From: Chryseolinea serpens
Lineage (GTDB): Bacteria; Bacteroidota; Bacteroidia; Cytophagales; Cyclobacteriaceae
Length of the DNA stretch: 64,000 nt
Direction: 5' to 3'
Assembly (NCBI RefSeq): GCF_900129725.1
Contig: NZ_FQWQ01000007.1
Coordinates: forward strand, 1 to 64,000
This document shows, piece after piece, positions 53,539-61,273 of this stretch (position 1 is its first letter; each line of letters begins with the position of its first letter). The translations under genes and the position numbers were made by a program. Under the pieces are notes generated by a model. The model saw only the letters and a program-made list of their open reading frames with translations, ran no database searches and was not told the origin of the DNA.

Positions 53539-53634
53539 ATGAACAAGAAATTTTCATTTTCAGCTTCCGGATTTTTACCGGGTAACCAACGCAAACGCCG
53601 TCACCCCGCCCCATTGCATTGTTGTCACTCATGA
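53539..53634 (+). CDS. Putative leader peptide ending His-Cys-Cys-His-Ser
   Basis: 31 codons from ATG 53539: MNKKFSFSASGFLPG..., a basic middle, then HPAPLHCCHS and TGA. The 'LPG' and 'H-x-P-x-L-x-x' spacing is shared with the sulfatase leader peptide (LPGTIVHAPHLLH...CCC). It lies between a SAM-I riboswitch and a terminator-like structure, so cysteine-dependent attenuation is the obvious hypothesis. Confidence 0.6.
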   Translation: MNKKFSFSASGFLPGNQRKRRHPAPLHCCHS

Positions 53635-53655
53635 TCTCATAGCCTGACTTCACCG

Positions 53656-53704
53656 GGCCCAAATGCCCATACAGATACGTACGGGCGGTATACTTTATTT
53701 TTTT
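53656..53704 (+). terminator. Attenuator: mutually exclusive hairpins and T-tract before gdh
   Basis: The terminator form is GCCCATAC (53666-53673) with GTACGGGC (53680-53687), with one A-C mismatch, followed within 7 bases by TTTATTTTTTT. The alternative form is GGGC (53656-53659) with the same GCCC (53666-53669), which would break the terminator stem. It lies 22-33 bases after the leader stop and ends about 20 bases before the dehydrogenase start. Confidence 0.6.
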
Positions 53705-53722
53705 AACAAAACAGGAAAACCA

Positions 53723-54991
53723 ATGTCCTCACCACTCGCATCGATCGATATTTTTTCGGGCAATCCTTATGAATCCATGTTGGTGCGCTTCGAACAAGCC
53801 GCAGAAATTTTGGACCTTCCGGAAGACACGCGCGAAAAGCTGCGTAAGCCGGCCAAACAAATTCAGGTTCATTTTTCCGTGCTGTTAGATAATGGAAGGG
53901 AGCGAACCTTCGAAGGCTATCGCATCATCCATTCCACGACCTTGGGTCCATCCAAGGGCGGCATCCGCTACGACATCAACGTAAACCTGAACGAAGTGAA
54001 AGCACTGGCGGCGTGGATGACGTGGAAGTCGGCCGTGGTGGGACTTCCGTTTGGCGGTGCCAAGGGAGGAATTGTCGTCGACCCAAAAAAATATTCTAAA
54101 ACAGAATTGGAACGGCTCACGCGAGGCTATACGAAAGCGCTCATCGATATTTTTGGCCCCGACAAAGACGTGCCCGCGCCCGACCTGGGCACGGGTGCCG
54201 ACGAAATGGGATGGCTCATGGAGGAGTTTTCCATTCTCCACGGCAAGCCTATCTATGCCGTTGTTACCGGTAAACACATACACGCCGGCGGATCGCTTGG
54301 CCGCGTAGAAGCCACGGGCAGGGGTGTGAGCATCGTTACCCTGCTGGCGCTTCGCAAAAAAGGAATAGACATTTCCGGAGCTTCTGTGGCGATACAAGGT
54401 TTTGGAAACGTGGGACTTCACGCCGCCCATTTTCTGCATCAGCACGGACTGAAAGTTGTTGCCGTGAGCGATGCCAGCGCCGCCTTCTACCATCCGGAAG
54501 GAATTGATATCGATGACCTCATCGTTTATAGCCGGTTGAATAACGATTCGATCAGAAATTATCCCAACGCTGGGGCTATCTCCGGAAAAAAATTGCTCAC
54601 CCTTCCGGTGGATGTGCTCATCCCCGCGGCCAAAGAAGATGTCATCACCCAGGAAAACGCCGACGAGATCCAGGCAAAAATAATAGTGGAGGCAGCAAAC
54701 GGACCAACCTCATCCGAAGCCGACGAAATACTGGATCTGAAAGATATCCTGGTGGTGCCCGACATTCTGGCCAATGCCGGTGGCGTGATCGTTTCCTACT
54801 TTGAATGGCTGCAAAACTCCAACAACGAAAGCTGGAGCATCGATACCGTGAACCGGGAGCTTCAGGTGTTTCTGGAATCTTCTTTTCAGAACGTCTTTAC
54901 GGAAGCCTCGCGTTATGCCGTTTCCCCGCGTATCGCCGCCTACATCATCGCCCTGAGCCGCGTGGCCGGAAAGAAGCGATCTATTCTTTAG
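53723..54991 (+). CDS. gdhA: Glutamate dehydrogenase
   Basis: About 422 aa from ATG 53723 (MSSPLASIDIF); the frame is open from 53663, but those bases form the attenuator. Glu/Leu/Phe/Val dehydrogenase family: 'STTLGPSKGGIRYDINVNLN' and 'ALAAWMTWKSAVVGLPFGGA' followed by KGGI (substrate and catalytic lysines), 'PAPDLGTGADEMGWLMEEFS', Rossmann 'VAIQGFGNVG' and 'EAANGPTSSEAD'. It interconverts glutamate and 2-oxoglutarate. Head of the operon with TlpA-like, hydrolase, ATP-grasp and monooxygenase genes. Control by SAM/cysteine-type leader elements is unexpected for a nitrogen enzyme. Confidence 0.93.
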   Translation: MSSPLASIDIFSGNPYESMLVRFEQAAEILDLPEDTREKLRKPAKQIQVHFSVLLDNGRERTFEGYRIIHSTTLGPSKGGIRYDINVNLNEVKALAAWMTWKSAVVGLPFGGAKGGIVVDPKKYSKTELERLTRGYTKALIDIFGPDKDVPAPDLGTGADEMGWLMEEFSILHGKPIYAVVTGKHIHAGGSLGRVEATGRGVSIVTLLALRKKGIDISGASVAIQGFGNVGLHAAHFLHQHGLKVVAVSDASAAFYHPEGIDIDDLIVYSRLNNDSIRNYPNAGAISGKKLLTLPVDVLIPAAKEDVITQENADEIQAKIIVEAANGPTSSEADEILDLKDILVVPDILANAGGVIVSYFEWLQNSNNESWSIDTVNRELQVFLESSFQNVFTEASRYAVSPRIAAYIIALSRVAGKKRSIL

Positions 54992-55029
54992 GACAACCAT
55001 AAGAAAAACAGAAACTATAGCGCTAACCC

Positions 55030-56271
55030 ATGAACTTGAAAACCAGAAGCCTTGCTACTCTATTGATCCTGCTCAACGTTTTGCTGCTTTCCTGCAAGGA
55101 TAAGCCTCAACTCCTGGAAGAAGGAAGATATCGCGGTGTGTTCACCACGCAGAACAAACCAATACCGTTCAACTTCAGCGTCGAAGACGACACGGCCGGG
55201 ACGATCAAAGTTTTCCTGGTGAACGGCAAGGAAAAAACCGCCCTGGACAGCGTGCAGTATCAACGCGATTCCGTATTGATTTCCATTGAGGTGTATGACG
55301 CCATCCTGGTAGCGCGAATAAAGGACGACACGTTGAAAGGGTACTTCCGGAAAAATCAAGTGGCGCGACAAGGCATACCTTTTCTGGCCGTACGCGGCGA
55401 CACGTCGAGATTCGACGTAAAAAATCAAAGCACTGCTGCGCTGGAGGGAAAATGGTCTGTTAACCTGATCAACGAAAAAAACGAAGCGCGCTACACGGTC
55501 GGCCTTTTGCAACAAAAGGGAAACCTCGTCACCGGCACAATTCTGACTACAACGGGCGACTACCGCTATCTGCAGGGTGTTGTAGATGGCGATAGCCTCA
55601 AGCTGTCGGGCTTCGGCGGCTCAAATCCTTCGTTGTTGGTGGCAAAATTGGTGGACGACCGGCATTTGTTTGGTGATTTTATTTCGCCTGGCGGTAAGGT
55701 TAGGCTGGAAGCTGTTCGCAGCGACACAGCAAAACTGCCCGATCCGTATTCGCTAACGTATTTGCAAAAAGGCTATGACAAACTTTCATTTTCATTTCCT
55801 GATCTGACCGGCAAGCCCGTGTCGTTGGAAGATGAAAAGTATAAAGGTAAAGTGGTGGTGGTGACCATCAAGGGAACCTGGTGTCCCAATTGTGTCGATG
55901 AGGCGGCCTTTCTTTCTCCGTGGTATAAAAAGAACAGGGAACGCGGCGTGGAGATCGTAGGCTTGAGCTTTGAACGAAAAGACGATCTGAATTTTGCCCG
56001 CGAACGCATTGGCAAATTCATCAAACATTTCGATGTACAATACGATATACTTTTTGCCGGCCTGGCCGACAAAGCGCAAGCCGGAACGAAACTGCCGGCC
56101 CTGAATGCCGTGCTGTCTTTTCCGACAACCATCTTTATAGACCGCCAGGGCAAGGTGCGAAAAATCCATACCGGGTTTACGGGGCCGGCTACCGGCGAAC
56201 ATTACCAGCAATTCATCGATGCCTTTAATAAGGACATCGATCAGCTTCTTAACGAAACAAACGGTGTTTGA
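55030..56271 (+). CDS. TlpA/ResA-like thioredoxin-fold lipoprotein
   Basis: Protein of 413 aa. Lipoprotein signal with 'LNVLLLSC'. Residues about 30-245 form a beta-rich N-terminal region (DUF4369-like in style). Residues about 255-405 form a TlpA-like thioredoxin domain with 'TIKGTWCPNCVDEAAFLSPW' (redox CPNC) and 'FPTTIFIDRQGKVRKIHTGF'. Acts as a periplasmic thiol-disulfide reductase. The gene begins 38 bases after gdhA in the same direction. Confidence 0.87.
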   Translation: MNLKTRSLATLLILLNVLLLSCKDKPQLLEEGRYRGVFTTQNKPIPFNFSVEDDTAGTIKVFLVNGKEKTALDSVQYQRDSVLISIEVYDAILVARIKDDTLKGYFRKNQVARQGIPFLAVRGDTSRFDVKNQSTAALEGKWSVNLINEKNEARYTVGLLQQKGNLVTGTILTTTGDYRYLQGVVDGDSLKLSGFGGSNPSLLVAKLVDDRHLFGDFISPGGKVRLEAVRSDTAKLPDPYSLTYLQKGYDKLSFSFPDLTGKPVSLEDEKYKGKVVVVTIKGTWCPNCVDEAAFLSPWYKKNRERGVEIVGLSFERKDDLNFARERIGKFIKHFDVQYDILFAGLADKAQAGTKLPALNAVLSFPTTIFIDRQGKVRKIHTGFTGPATGEHYQQFIDAFNKDIDQLLNETNGV

Positions 56272-56280
56272 TTGAACGCT

Positions 56281-57057
56281 ATGAAATACGGAAATCCGCC
56301 GCTGTACAATCAATCCTTCACCAACACGGGCGCGGGCCCTGTCGTCATCCTGTTGCATGGATTGTTCGGTAGCAACGTCATGTGGAAGGCCGTCGTGAAC
56401 GCGTTGAAGGAGGATTTCAAGGTGATCGTGCCCCGCCTCCCGTTGTTCGAGCTGCCGGTGGAACAAGCCAACATCAAACACCTGGCAGCATTGCTCCACG
56501 AGTTCATCGAGTGGAATCAATTCACCAATGTTACCCTGGTGGGCCACGCCCTCGGAGGACAGGTAGCCCTGCTCTATGCGCACCTCCATCCCGGCAACGT
56601 GCACAAACTCGTACTCACCGCCAGCGCAGGATCAAAGGAAAACTCTCCCGTGCTCAATGCGAGGAATAGCACAAGCAGCTACCGCGACGTGCACAACAAA
56701 ATTCTGGAGGCATGCTACCGGTCCGAGCTGATTTCCAATGAGCTGGTGGATGAGATCTACACCTCGGTTCACAACATTCCCAGGAGAATCAGCCTCTGGA
56801 ACCTGGCGCTCTCTTCGCGGCGCGCAAACGTCTCTTCTTTTTTGACGACTATCCGCCATCCCGTGTTGCTGATCTGGGGGCTGCAGGACAAAATAACACC
56901 ACCTGAAGCGGCGCTCCATTTTCACGACTTGCTGCCCAACGGCAGGGTGAAGTTCATTGATAAGTGCGGGCACATGCCCATGGTGGAGCAGGCCAAAGAG
57001 TTCAACGACCACCTGTTGCTTTTTCTGCGGAGTCATCCGGCCCATGCGGTTTTGTAA
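56281..57057 (+). CDS. Alpha/beta hydrolase with the nucleophile serine replaced by alanine
   Basis: About 258 aa from ATG 56281. Alpha/beta hydrolase fold: oxyanion region 'VILLHGLFGSNVMW', nucleophile elbow 'VTLVGHALGGQVALLYAHLH', acid 'LLIWGLQDKITPP' (Asp203) and base 'DKCGHMPMVEQ' (His231). The elbow reads G-H-A-L-G-G, with Ala90 where nearly all members have Ser. It may be a non-hydrolytic relative, a binding protein, or a sequence error. Same operon as gdhA; the TlpA-like gene ends 9 bases before it. Confidence 0.85.
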   Translation: MKYGNPPLYNQSFTNTGAGPVVILLHGLFGSNVMWKAVVNALKEDFKVIVPRLPLFELPVEQANIKHLAALLHEFIEWNQFTNVTLVGHALGGQVALLYAHLHPGNVHKLVLTASAGSKENSPVLNARNSTSSYRDVHNKILEACYRSELISNELVDEIYTSVHNIPRRISLWNLALSSRRANVSSFLTTIRHPVLLIWGLQDKITPPEAALHFHDLLPNGRVKFIDKCGHMPMVEQAKEFNDHLLLFLRSHPAHAVL

Positions 57058-57080
57058 CCCGGAGGCTGCCGCTCATCAAA

Positions 57081-57114
57081 AAGTATATAAAATCTATAGA
57101 TTTTATAAATACTT
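57081..57114. promoter_or_regulatory. Large AT-rich palindrome containing a TCTAT-N7-ATAAA site
   Basis: AAGTATATAAAATC and its near-inverse flank a central CTATAG over 34 bases. Embedded is TCTATAGATTTTATAAA (57093-57109), which differs from the susC operator at two of 17 positions. It lies between the hydrolase and the ATP-grasp gene and probably marks an internal promoter for the ligase-monooxygenase pair. No clear -7 element was found. Confidence 0.5.
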
Positions 57115-57227
57115 GAATTTATTTGCCTGGGGATTGGGCAAACACGACAATGCCTGCTCAAAAGAAAACGGGTGATTTTAATGCAAGAACCTCATTAACC
57201 AAACTTTCACTATAAATTTTATCTTCC

Positions 57228-58217
57228 ATGTCTAGTCATGCAGAGAAACCCATCGGGATATTTTACGAACATCCCGTTTGGTTCAAACCACTATTTGAAG
57301 AACTGGAATCACGCAAGATTCCCTACGTCCGCATCAATGCCGCCGAGCATTCGTACAATCCGGCTGAAATTGAGTCGCCTTATTCCCTGGTAGTGAACCG
57401 GATGAGTTCTTCTGCTTATTTGCGGGGGAACACGCAAGGCATATTCCACGCTGCCAACTATCTGGCGCACCTGGAGCGCATCGGGGTGCCCACGATCAAC
57501 GGCGCAGCCGCTCAAAACATTGAAAGCTCCAAGGCCAAACAACTTTCGTTGCTCACCTCGCTAGGCGTTTTGTATCCAAAAACCAAAGTAGTCAATCATA
57601 TTTCGCAGCTTGAACCGGCAGCCAGGACGTTGCAATTTCCCGTGGTCATAAAAGTGAATATCGGCGGAAGCGGCGCGGGCATCGTCCGGTTCGATACCCT
57701 TGATGGGTTGAAAAAAGCAGTAGACCAGGGCCAGATCAATTTGGGCATCGATCACACCGCGCTCGTGCAGGAGTACATCGCCCCCGCCGGTAATCATATT
57801 GTGAGGATTGAAACACTGAATGGAAAATTTCTATATGCCATCAAAGTGCATACGACGGGCGAAAGTTTTAACCTGTGCCCGGCAGAACTTTGCCAGGTTC
57901 CCGATCCAAACGATGCCCAGGCATGCTTAACGGAAGCTCCTAAAAAAGGCATCCAGGTGGAGGGCTACACACCGCCCGCGGAGTTGGTGCAAAAGGCCGA
58001 AAAGATTTTTAAGACGGCAGGCATCGACGTGGGCGGCATCGAATATTTGGTGGACGGCCGCAACGGGCAAGCGTATTTCTACGACATCAACGCGTTATCC
58101 AATTTTGTGGCCGATGCCGTGAATGTTGTCGGCTTTAACCCGTATAAAAATTTCGTCGACTACATTGAATATCGCCTTCAAAAACATTATCAAACTCAAC
58201 CCGCCTACGCCTTATGA
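57228..58217 (+). CDS. ATP-grasp ligase, RimK-like
   Basis: Protein of 329 aa with an ATP-grasp fold: pre-ATP-grasp domain (about 8-95), 'FPVVIKVNIGGSGAGIVRFD' (ATP-binding lysine and glycine loop), 'ALVQEYIAPAGNHIVRIETL', and the metal/ATP end 'AYFYDINALSNFV' (DxN). The family joins amino acids or acids to amines or peptides. It overlaps the monooxygenase start by 4 bases, so the two are coupled. A role in processing a sulfur compound is inference from context. Confidence 0.85.
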   Translation: MSSHAEKPIGIFYEHPVWFKPLFEELESRKIPYVRINAAEHSYNPAEIESPYSLVVNRMSSSAYLRGNTQGIFHAANYLAHLERIGVPTINGAAAQNIESSKAKQLSLLTSLGVLYPKTKVVNHISQLEPAARTLQFPVVIKVNIGGSGAGIVRFDTLDGLKKAVDQGQINLGIDHTALVQEYIAPAGNHIVRIETLNGKFLYAIKVHTTGESFNLCPAELCQVPDPNDAQACLTEAPKKGIQVEGYTPPAELVQKAEKIFKTAGIDVGGIEYLVDGRNGQAYFYDINALSNFVADAVNVVGFNPYKNFVDYIEYRLQKHYQTQPAYAL

Positions 58218-59245
58218 AATTTGGATATTGGTTACCCGTATTTGGCGGGTGGCTTCGCAATGTCGAAGACGAAAACATGACGCCCACCTGGGACTATGTG
58301 AAAAAATTGGCGGTACGGTCCGAAGAGCTTGGCTACGACACCACGCTGATCGCCGAGCTCAACCTCAACGACATCAAAGGCGAATCCGCCCCATCGCTGG
58401 ATGCCTGGAGCACGGCGGCGGCCCTGGCGGCCGTGACCAGCACGCTTGAAATCATGGTGGCGGTCCGGCCCACGTTTCATTCGCCCGCGTTGCTGGCCAA
58501 GCAGGCGGCAAACATCGATCACATCAGCAACGGACGGCTCACGCTCAACGTGGTGTCGTCGTGGTGGCAGGATGAGGCGCGGAAATACGGTGTTCATTTT
58601 GAACAGCACGACGACCGCTATGCCCGCACGGCCGAATGGCTTCACATCGTGGACCACCTGTGGAAGCAGGATAACTTCACCTTTGAAGGCAAGTACTACA
58701 AAGTGGATGACACGATCTTGCAACCCAAGCCCATATCCAAACCACGGCCGTTCCTATATGCCGGCGGAGAATCTGAAGCCGCCAAGGAACTGATCGCACA
58801 GCGTTGCGATGGGTATGTCATGCACGGAGATGCTCCCGAGGTGATCGGCAAACGGATCGACGACATGCGCCGGAGAAGAGAGAAACATGGACTGCCTCCC
58901 ATGAAATTTGGTGTGGCCGCCTATTCCATCATCCGGGATTCTGATCAGGAAGTAAAGAAAGAACTGGAACGCATCACGAACGTGAACAGCTTTGCCGCGG
59001 GCTACAAGAATTATCAGCAGTGGCTGGCCGGCACACAACTGGAGAAGCAGGTTTCTCTGGAGGAATATTCGGTGTCCAATCGTGGGTTGCGCACCGGTTT
59101 GGTGGGCTCACCCGGATTTGTGGCGGACCGGATCGGTCAATACGAAGACATTGGTGTCGATTTTTTCCTGCTGCAATGCAGCCCGCAGTTGGAAGAAATG
59201 GAACGCTTTTCCAAGAGCGTTATTCGTGTTCCGTCCTATTCATAA
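58214..59245 (+). CDS. FMNH2-dependent monooxygenase, SsuD/SfnG type
   Basis: Luciferase-like flavin-dependent enzyme of 343 aa. It resembles alkanesulfonate and dimethylsulfone monooxygenases: 'KFGYWLPVFGGWLR', 'TSTLEIMVAVRPTFHSPALL' followed by 'AKQAANIDHISNGRLTLNVV', 'ERYEASAEF'-like 'DDRYARTAEWLHIVDHLW', 'PFLYAGGESEAAKELIAQRC' with 'DGYVMHGDAPE', and the late 'RTGLVGSPGFVADRIGQYED'. It would release sulfite or sulfinate from an organosulfur compound. No flavin reductase gene is nearby. SsuD and SfnG cannot be told apart by eye. Confidence 0.85.
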   Translation: MKFGYWLPVFGGWLRNVEDENMTPTWDYVKKLAVRSEELGYDTTLIAELNLNDIKGESAPSLDAWSTAAALAAVTSTLEIMVAVRPTFHSPALLAKQAANIDHISNGRLTLNVVSSWWQDEARKYGVHFEQHDDRYARTAEWLHIVDHLWKQDNFTFEGKYYKVDDTILQPKPISKPRPFLYAGGESEAAKELIAQRCDGYVMHGDAPEVIGKRIDDMRRRREKHGLPPMKFGVAAYSIIRDSDQEVKKELERITNVNSFAAGYKNYQQWLAGTQLEKQVSLEEYSVSNRGLRTGLVGSPGFVADRIGQYEDIGVDFFLLQCSPQLEEMERFSKSVIRVPSYS

Positions 59246-59298
59246 AAAATAAAACACAACGGCCTTTGTCCACCCCAGATCAGTGGACAGAGACCGTT
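59243..59298 (-). terminator. Terminator of the DUF1684 gene
   Basis: Minus strand: AACGG...TGTCCAC (59298-59283) pairs with GTGGACA...CCGTT (59273-59258), followed by GTGTTTTATTTTTTATG. The gene's stop codon (59282-59280) lies in the loop edge. The same hairpin could slow the convergent monooxygenase transcript, but no T-run follows on the plus strand. Confidence 0.7.
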
Positions 59299-60218
59299 GC
59301 GTTTCCGGAGTGGCTCCCGGCTGAATAATTTTTCTCGCCGGCTTTCACTTCCACCGTCAACGCGTTTTGGCGGGGCGGCAGGGGACATGTGGCATAGGGC
59401 GTAAATACGCACGGTGGGTTGTAGGCCTTGTTGAAGTCGATGTAGACCGCTTCGCCCGCTACGGGCTTTTTCACATAAACAAAGCGGCCTCCTCCATAGG
59501 TTTCATTGCCGCTGGTGACGTCCGCGAAAATGACAAAGAACTCGTCTTTGTTTCCCTCCAAAACATCCAGCCGATGTTTTTTACCCAGTAAGTCAAACAC
59601 CAGCGTGCCGGGCGACCGTTGGGCGGTCGTTTGCCCCACGATGTTGGTAATGTCGATGGTGCGCGACGAATCCGCTTTTTCGAACCCAGCCTCTACGCGA
59701 AAAGCCGGATCGACCGGGTAGCGCTCGATACCGGCGAAGGATTTTGTTGCTTCACTATCCAGGTCGCGCAGGCGAACGGCGAGTTTGGTGTCGCGCCGGA
59801 TAATGTTCCACCGCAAGGATCCACTTTCCACGATGATGGCACTGGAGTCGGGATGAAAGACAACTTGTTCTGTGGTTATGGGCTTTCCGTGCACCGTAAT
59901 GGTCACGTTATTATCTGCCCGCAGGATAACACGATTGTCTTGCACAATGAAATAACCGGCATGCTCCGCGATTTTTCCACTCGGAAAAACGATGTTGTTC
60001 TTTTCGCTGCTGCCAAATGTATTCGGACCGGGTTCAAGCCAGTAGAGTCCGACGAGGTTTAGCCATCCGTCCGGTGCCTTTACATCTTCCAGCCGCCGCG
60101 TGTGCCAGGCGTTGAGCGAAGCCTCATAAGCCTGGCGTTCCTCCGGCGTAAATTCTTTCTTTGGTGAACAACCTGCGATCCAGGCCAGCAGTGCCAGCCC
60201 TAAAAATTTTCTTTTCAT
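59280..60218 (-). CDS. DUF1684 lipoprotein
   Basis: Protein of 312 aa with lipoprotein signal MKRKFLGLALLAWIAGC. DUF1684 landmarks: 'WHTRRLEDVKAPDGWLNLVG' with LYWLEPGPNTFGS, 'RLRDLDSEATKSFAGIERYP', 'GGGRFVYV' and the C-terminal 'DFNKAYNPPCVFTPYATCPL'. Function is unknown for the family. It is divergent from yceI, and on its side a TATCTTTC (60255-60248) lies 24 bases from the shared operator, so it probably belongs to the regulon. Confidence 0.88.
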   Translation of the reverse strand: MKRKFLGLALLAWIAGCSPKKEFTPEERQAYEASLNAWHTRRLEDVKAPDGWLNLVGLYWLEPGPNTFGSSEKNNIVFPSGKIAEHAGYFIVQDNRVILRADNNVTITVHGKPITTEQVVFHPDSSAIIVESGSLRWNIIRRDTKLAVRLRDLDSEATKSFAGIERYPVDPAFRVEAGFEKADSSRTIDITNIVGQTTAQRSPGTLVFDLLGKKHRLDVLEGNKDEFFVIFADVTSGNETYGGGRFVYVKKPVAGEAVYIDFNKAYNPPCVFTPYATCPLPPRQNALTVEVKAGEKNYSAGSHSGNATVSVH

Positions 60219-60279
60219 GCGTATAAATACATCAACCCGATGGTTCCGAAAGATAAGAAGTTTGTTAAAAAATATAAAA

Positions 60280-60333
60280 TCTATAGAAATAATAGATTTT
60301 ATATTTTGAAAATAAAATTTAGTACTATTTTTG
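60280..60333. promoter_or_regulatory. TCTAT-N7-ATAGA operator and yceI promoter
   Basis: Operator TCTATAGAAATAATAGA at 60280-60296. Then TTTG at 60305-60308 and TATTTTTG at 60326-60333 with a 17-bp spacer, a good Bacteroidota promoter. The operator sits just upstream of the -33 element, as at susC. Confidence 0.65.
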
Positions 60334-60342
60334 TCTTATTCT

Positions 60343-60372
60343 TTGACGACAGTCTCTGACTGTTGTTGTTAG
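60343..60372 (+). CDS. Putative mini leader peptide ending Cys-Cys-Cys
   Basis: TTG 60343 opens a nine-residue frame, (M)TTVSDCCC, then TAG. The frame is open back to TTG 60331. The start codon and the near-leaderless position are weak evidence. The three TGT codons right before the stop repeat the sulfatase leader ending, which is why it is listed. Confidence 0.4.
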   Translation: MTTVSDCCC

Positions 60373-60485
60373 TTACACCACCAATTTTTATTCAATGGAC
60401 GTATGGCCACGGCAATGTGGGTGAAAAAAAATTGCCTCAGTATTTATTAATGACTCAATGAAATTTTAACCTAAACCTAAACACT

Positions 60486-61100
60486 ATGAGAAACAAGCTC
60501 TTTAAATTCGGCGCCTTGGGCGTAATGGCTTTTGCGGCATTTTCGTTCGCAGAACGTCCAGCCGTTCAGGCGTACAAAGTAAACCCCAAGGAAAGTTCAT
60601 TACAATGGAAAGGAAAGAAAGTGACGGGCGAGCATTCTGGGAAGATCAACCTCGCCTCCGGCTCCCTCAACTGGGACGGGAAGACTTTGAAAGGAGGAAA
60701 TTTTGACATCGACGTCACCTCCATAACGGTAACCGACATTACAGACGCAGAAACGAATGCTAAACTGTTGGGGCACTTAAAGTCCGACGATTTTTTTGGC
60801 GTGGAGAAATTTCCCAAAGCTTCTTTTGTCATCACATCGGCCACGCCGACTGGAGATAACAGCTACCTGGTGAAGGGCAAACTCACGATTAAAAGCATTG
60901 TGAACGACGTAGAGTTTCCGGCCCAGGTGAAGGCTGAAGGAAAAAAAGTAACGGCGACCGCAAAGATCACCGTAGACCGCACGAAGTATGACATAAAATT
61001 CAGGTCGACAAATTTTTTCGAAAATCTTGGGGATAAGGCAATTGCCAACGATTTTGAATTGGATGTCAAGTTGGTTGCGTCTTCTTCGGACGGGGTATAA
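60486..61100 (+). CDS. YceI-family secreted lipid-binding protein
   Basis: YceI-like lipocalin-type protein of 204 aa. Signal peptide about 1-21 (FAAFSFAE). Family landmarks: 'YKVNPKESSLQWKGKKVTGE', 'FDIDVTSITVTD', 'LLGHLKSDDFFGVEKFPKAS' and 'DRTKYDIKFRSTNFFENLGD'. YceI proteins bind polyisoprenoids or amphiphiles in the periplasm. The leader of about 145 bases carries a CCC mini-frame. Operator and context place it in the sulfur regulon, although a sulfur role for YceI is not established. Confidence 0.92.
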   Translation: MRNKLFKFGALGVMAFAAFSFAERPAVQAYKVNPKESSLQWKGKKVTGEHSGKINLASGSLNWDGKTLKGGNFDIDVTSITVTDITDAETNAKLLGHLKSDDFFGVEKFPKASFVITSATPTGDNSYLVKGKLTIKSIVNDVEFPAQVKAEGKKVTATAKITVDRTKYDIKFRSTNFFENLGDKAIANDFELDVKLVASSSDGV

Positions 61101-61273
61101 GGCTTTGGATGGGGTTGGATAAGTAAGAGGGAAGGGAATTCATCGCGCTGTCTGGTTGCGTTTTTGAATTTCCTTCGCCTTTTATTGATCCATTATGCGA
61201 ATACCAGAAGGATGATATCCGATGGCAGCGTGCCCTTTGCTGCAGAAGAATGTGTCCACTATAAAATATCGTT

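Noticed and set aside
57151-57216. Small frame MPAQKKTGDFNARTSLTKLS upstream of the ATP-grasp gene
   Set aside because: It lies after the 57093 operator, as leaders do elsewhere, but it has no cysteine codons near its stop, so it does not support the leader-peptide pattern.
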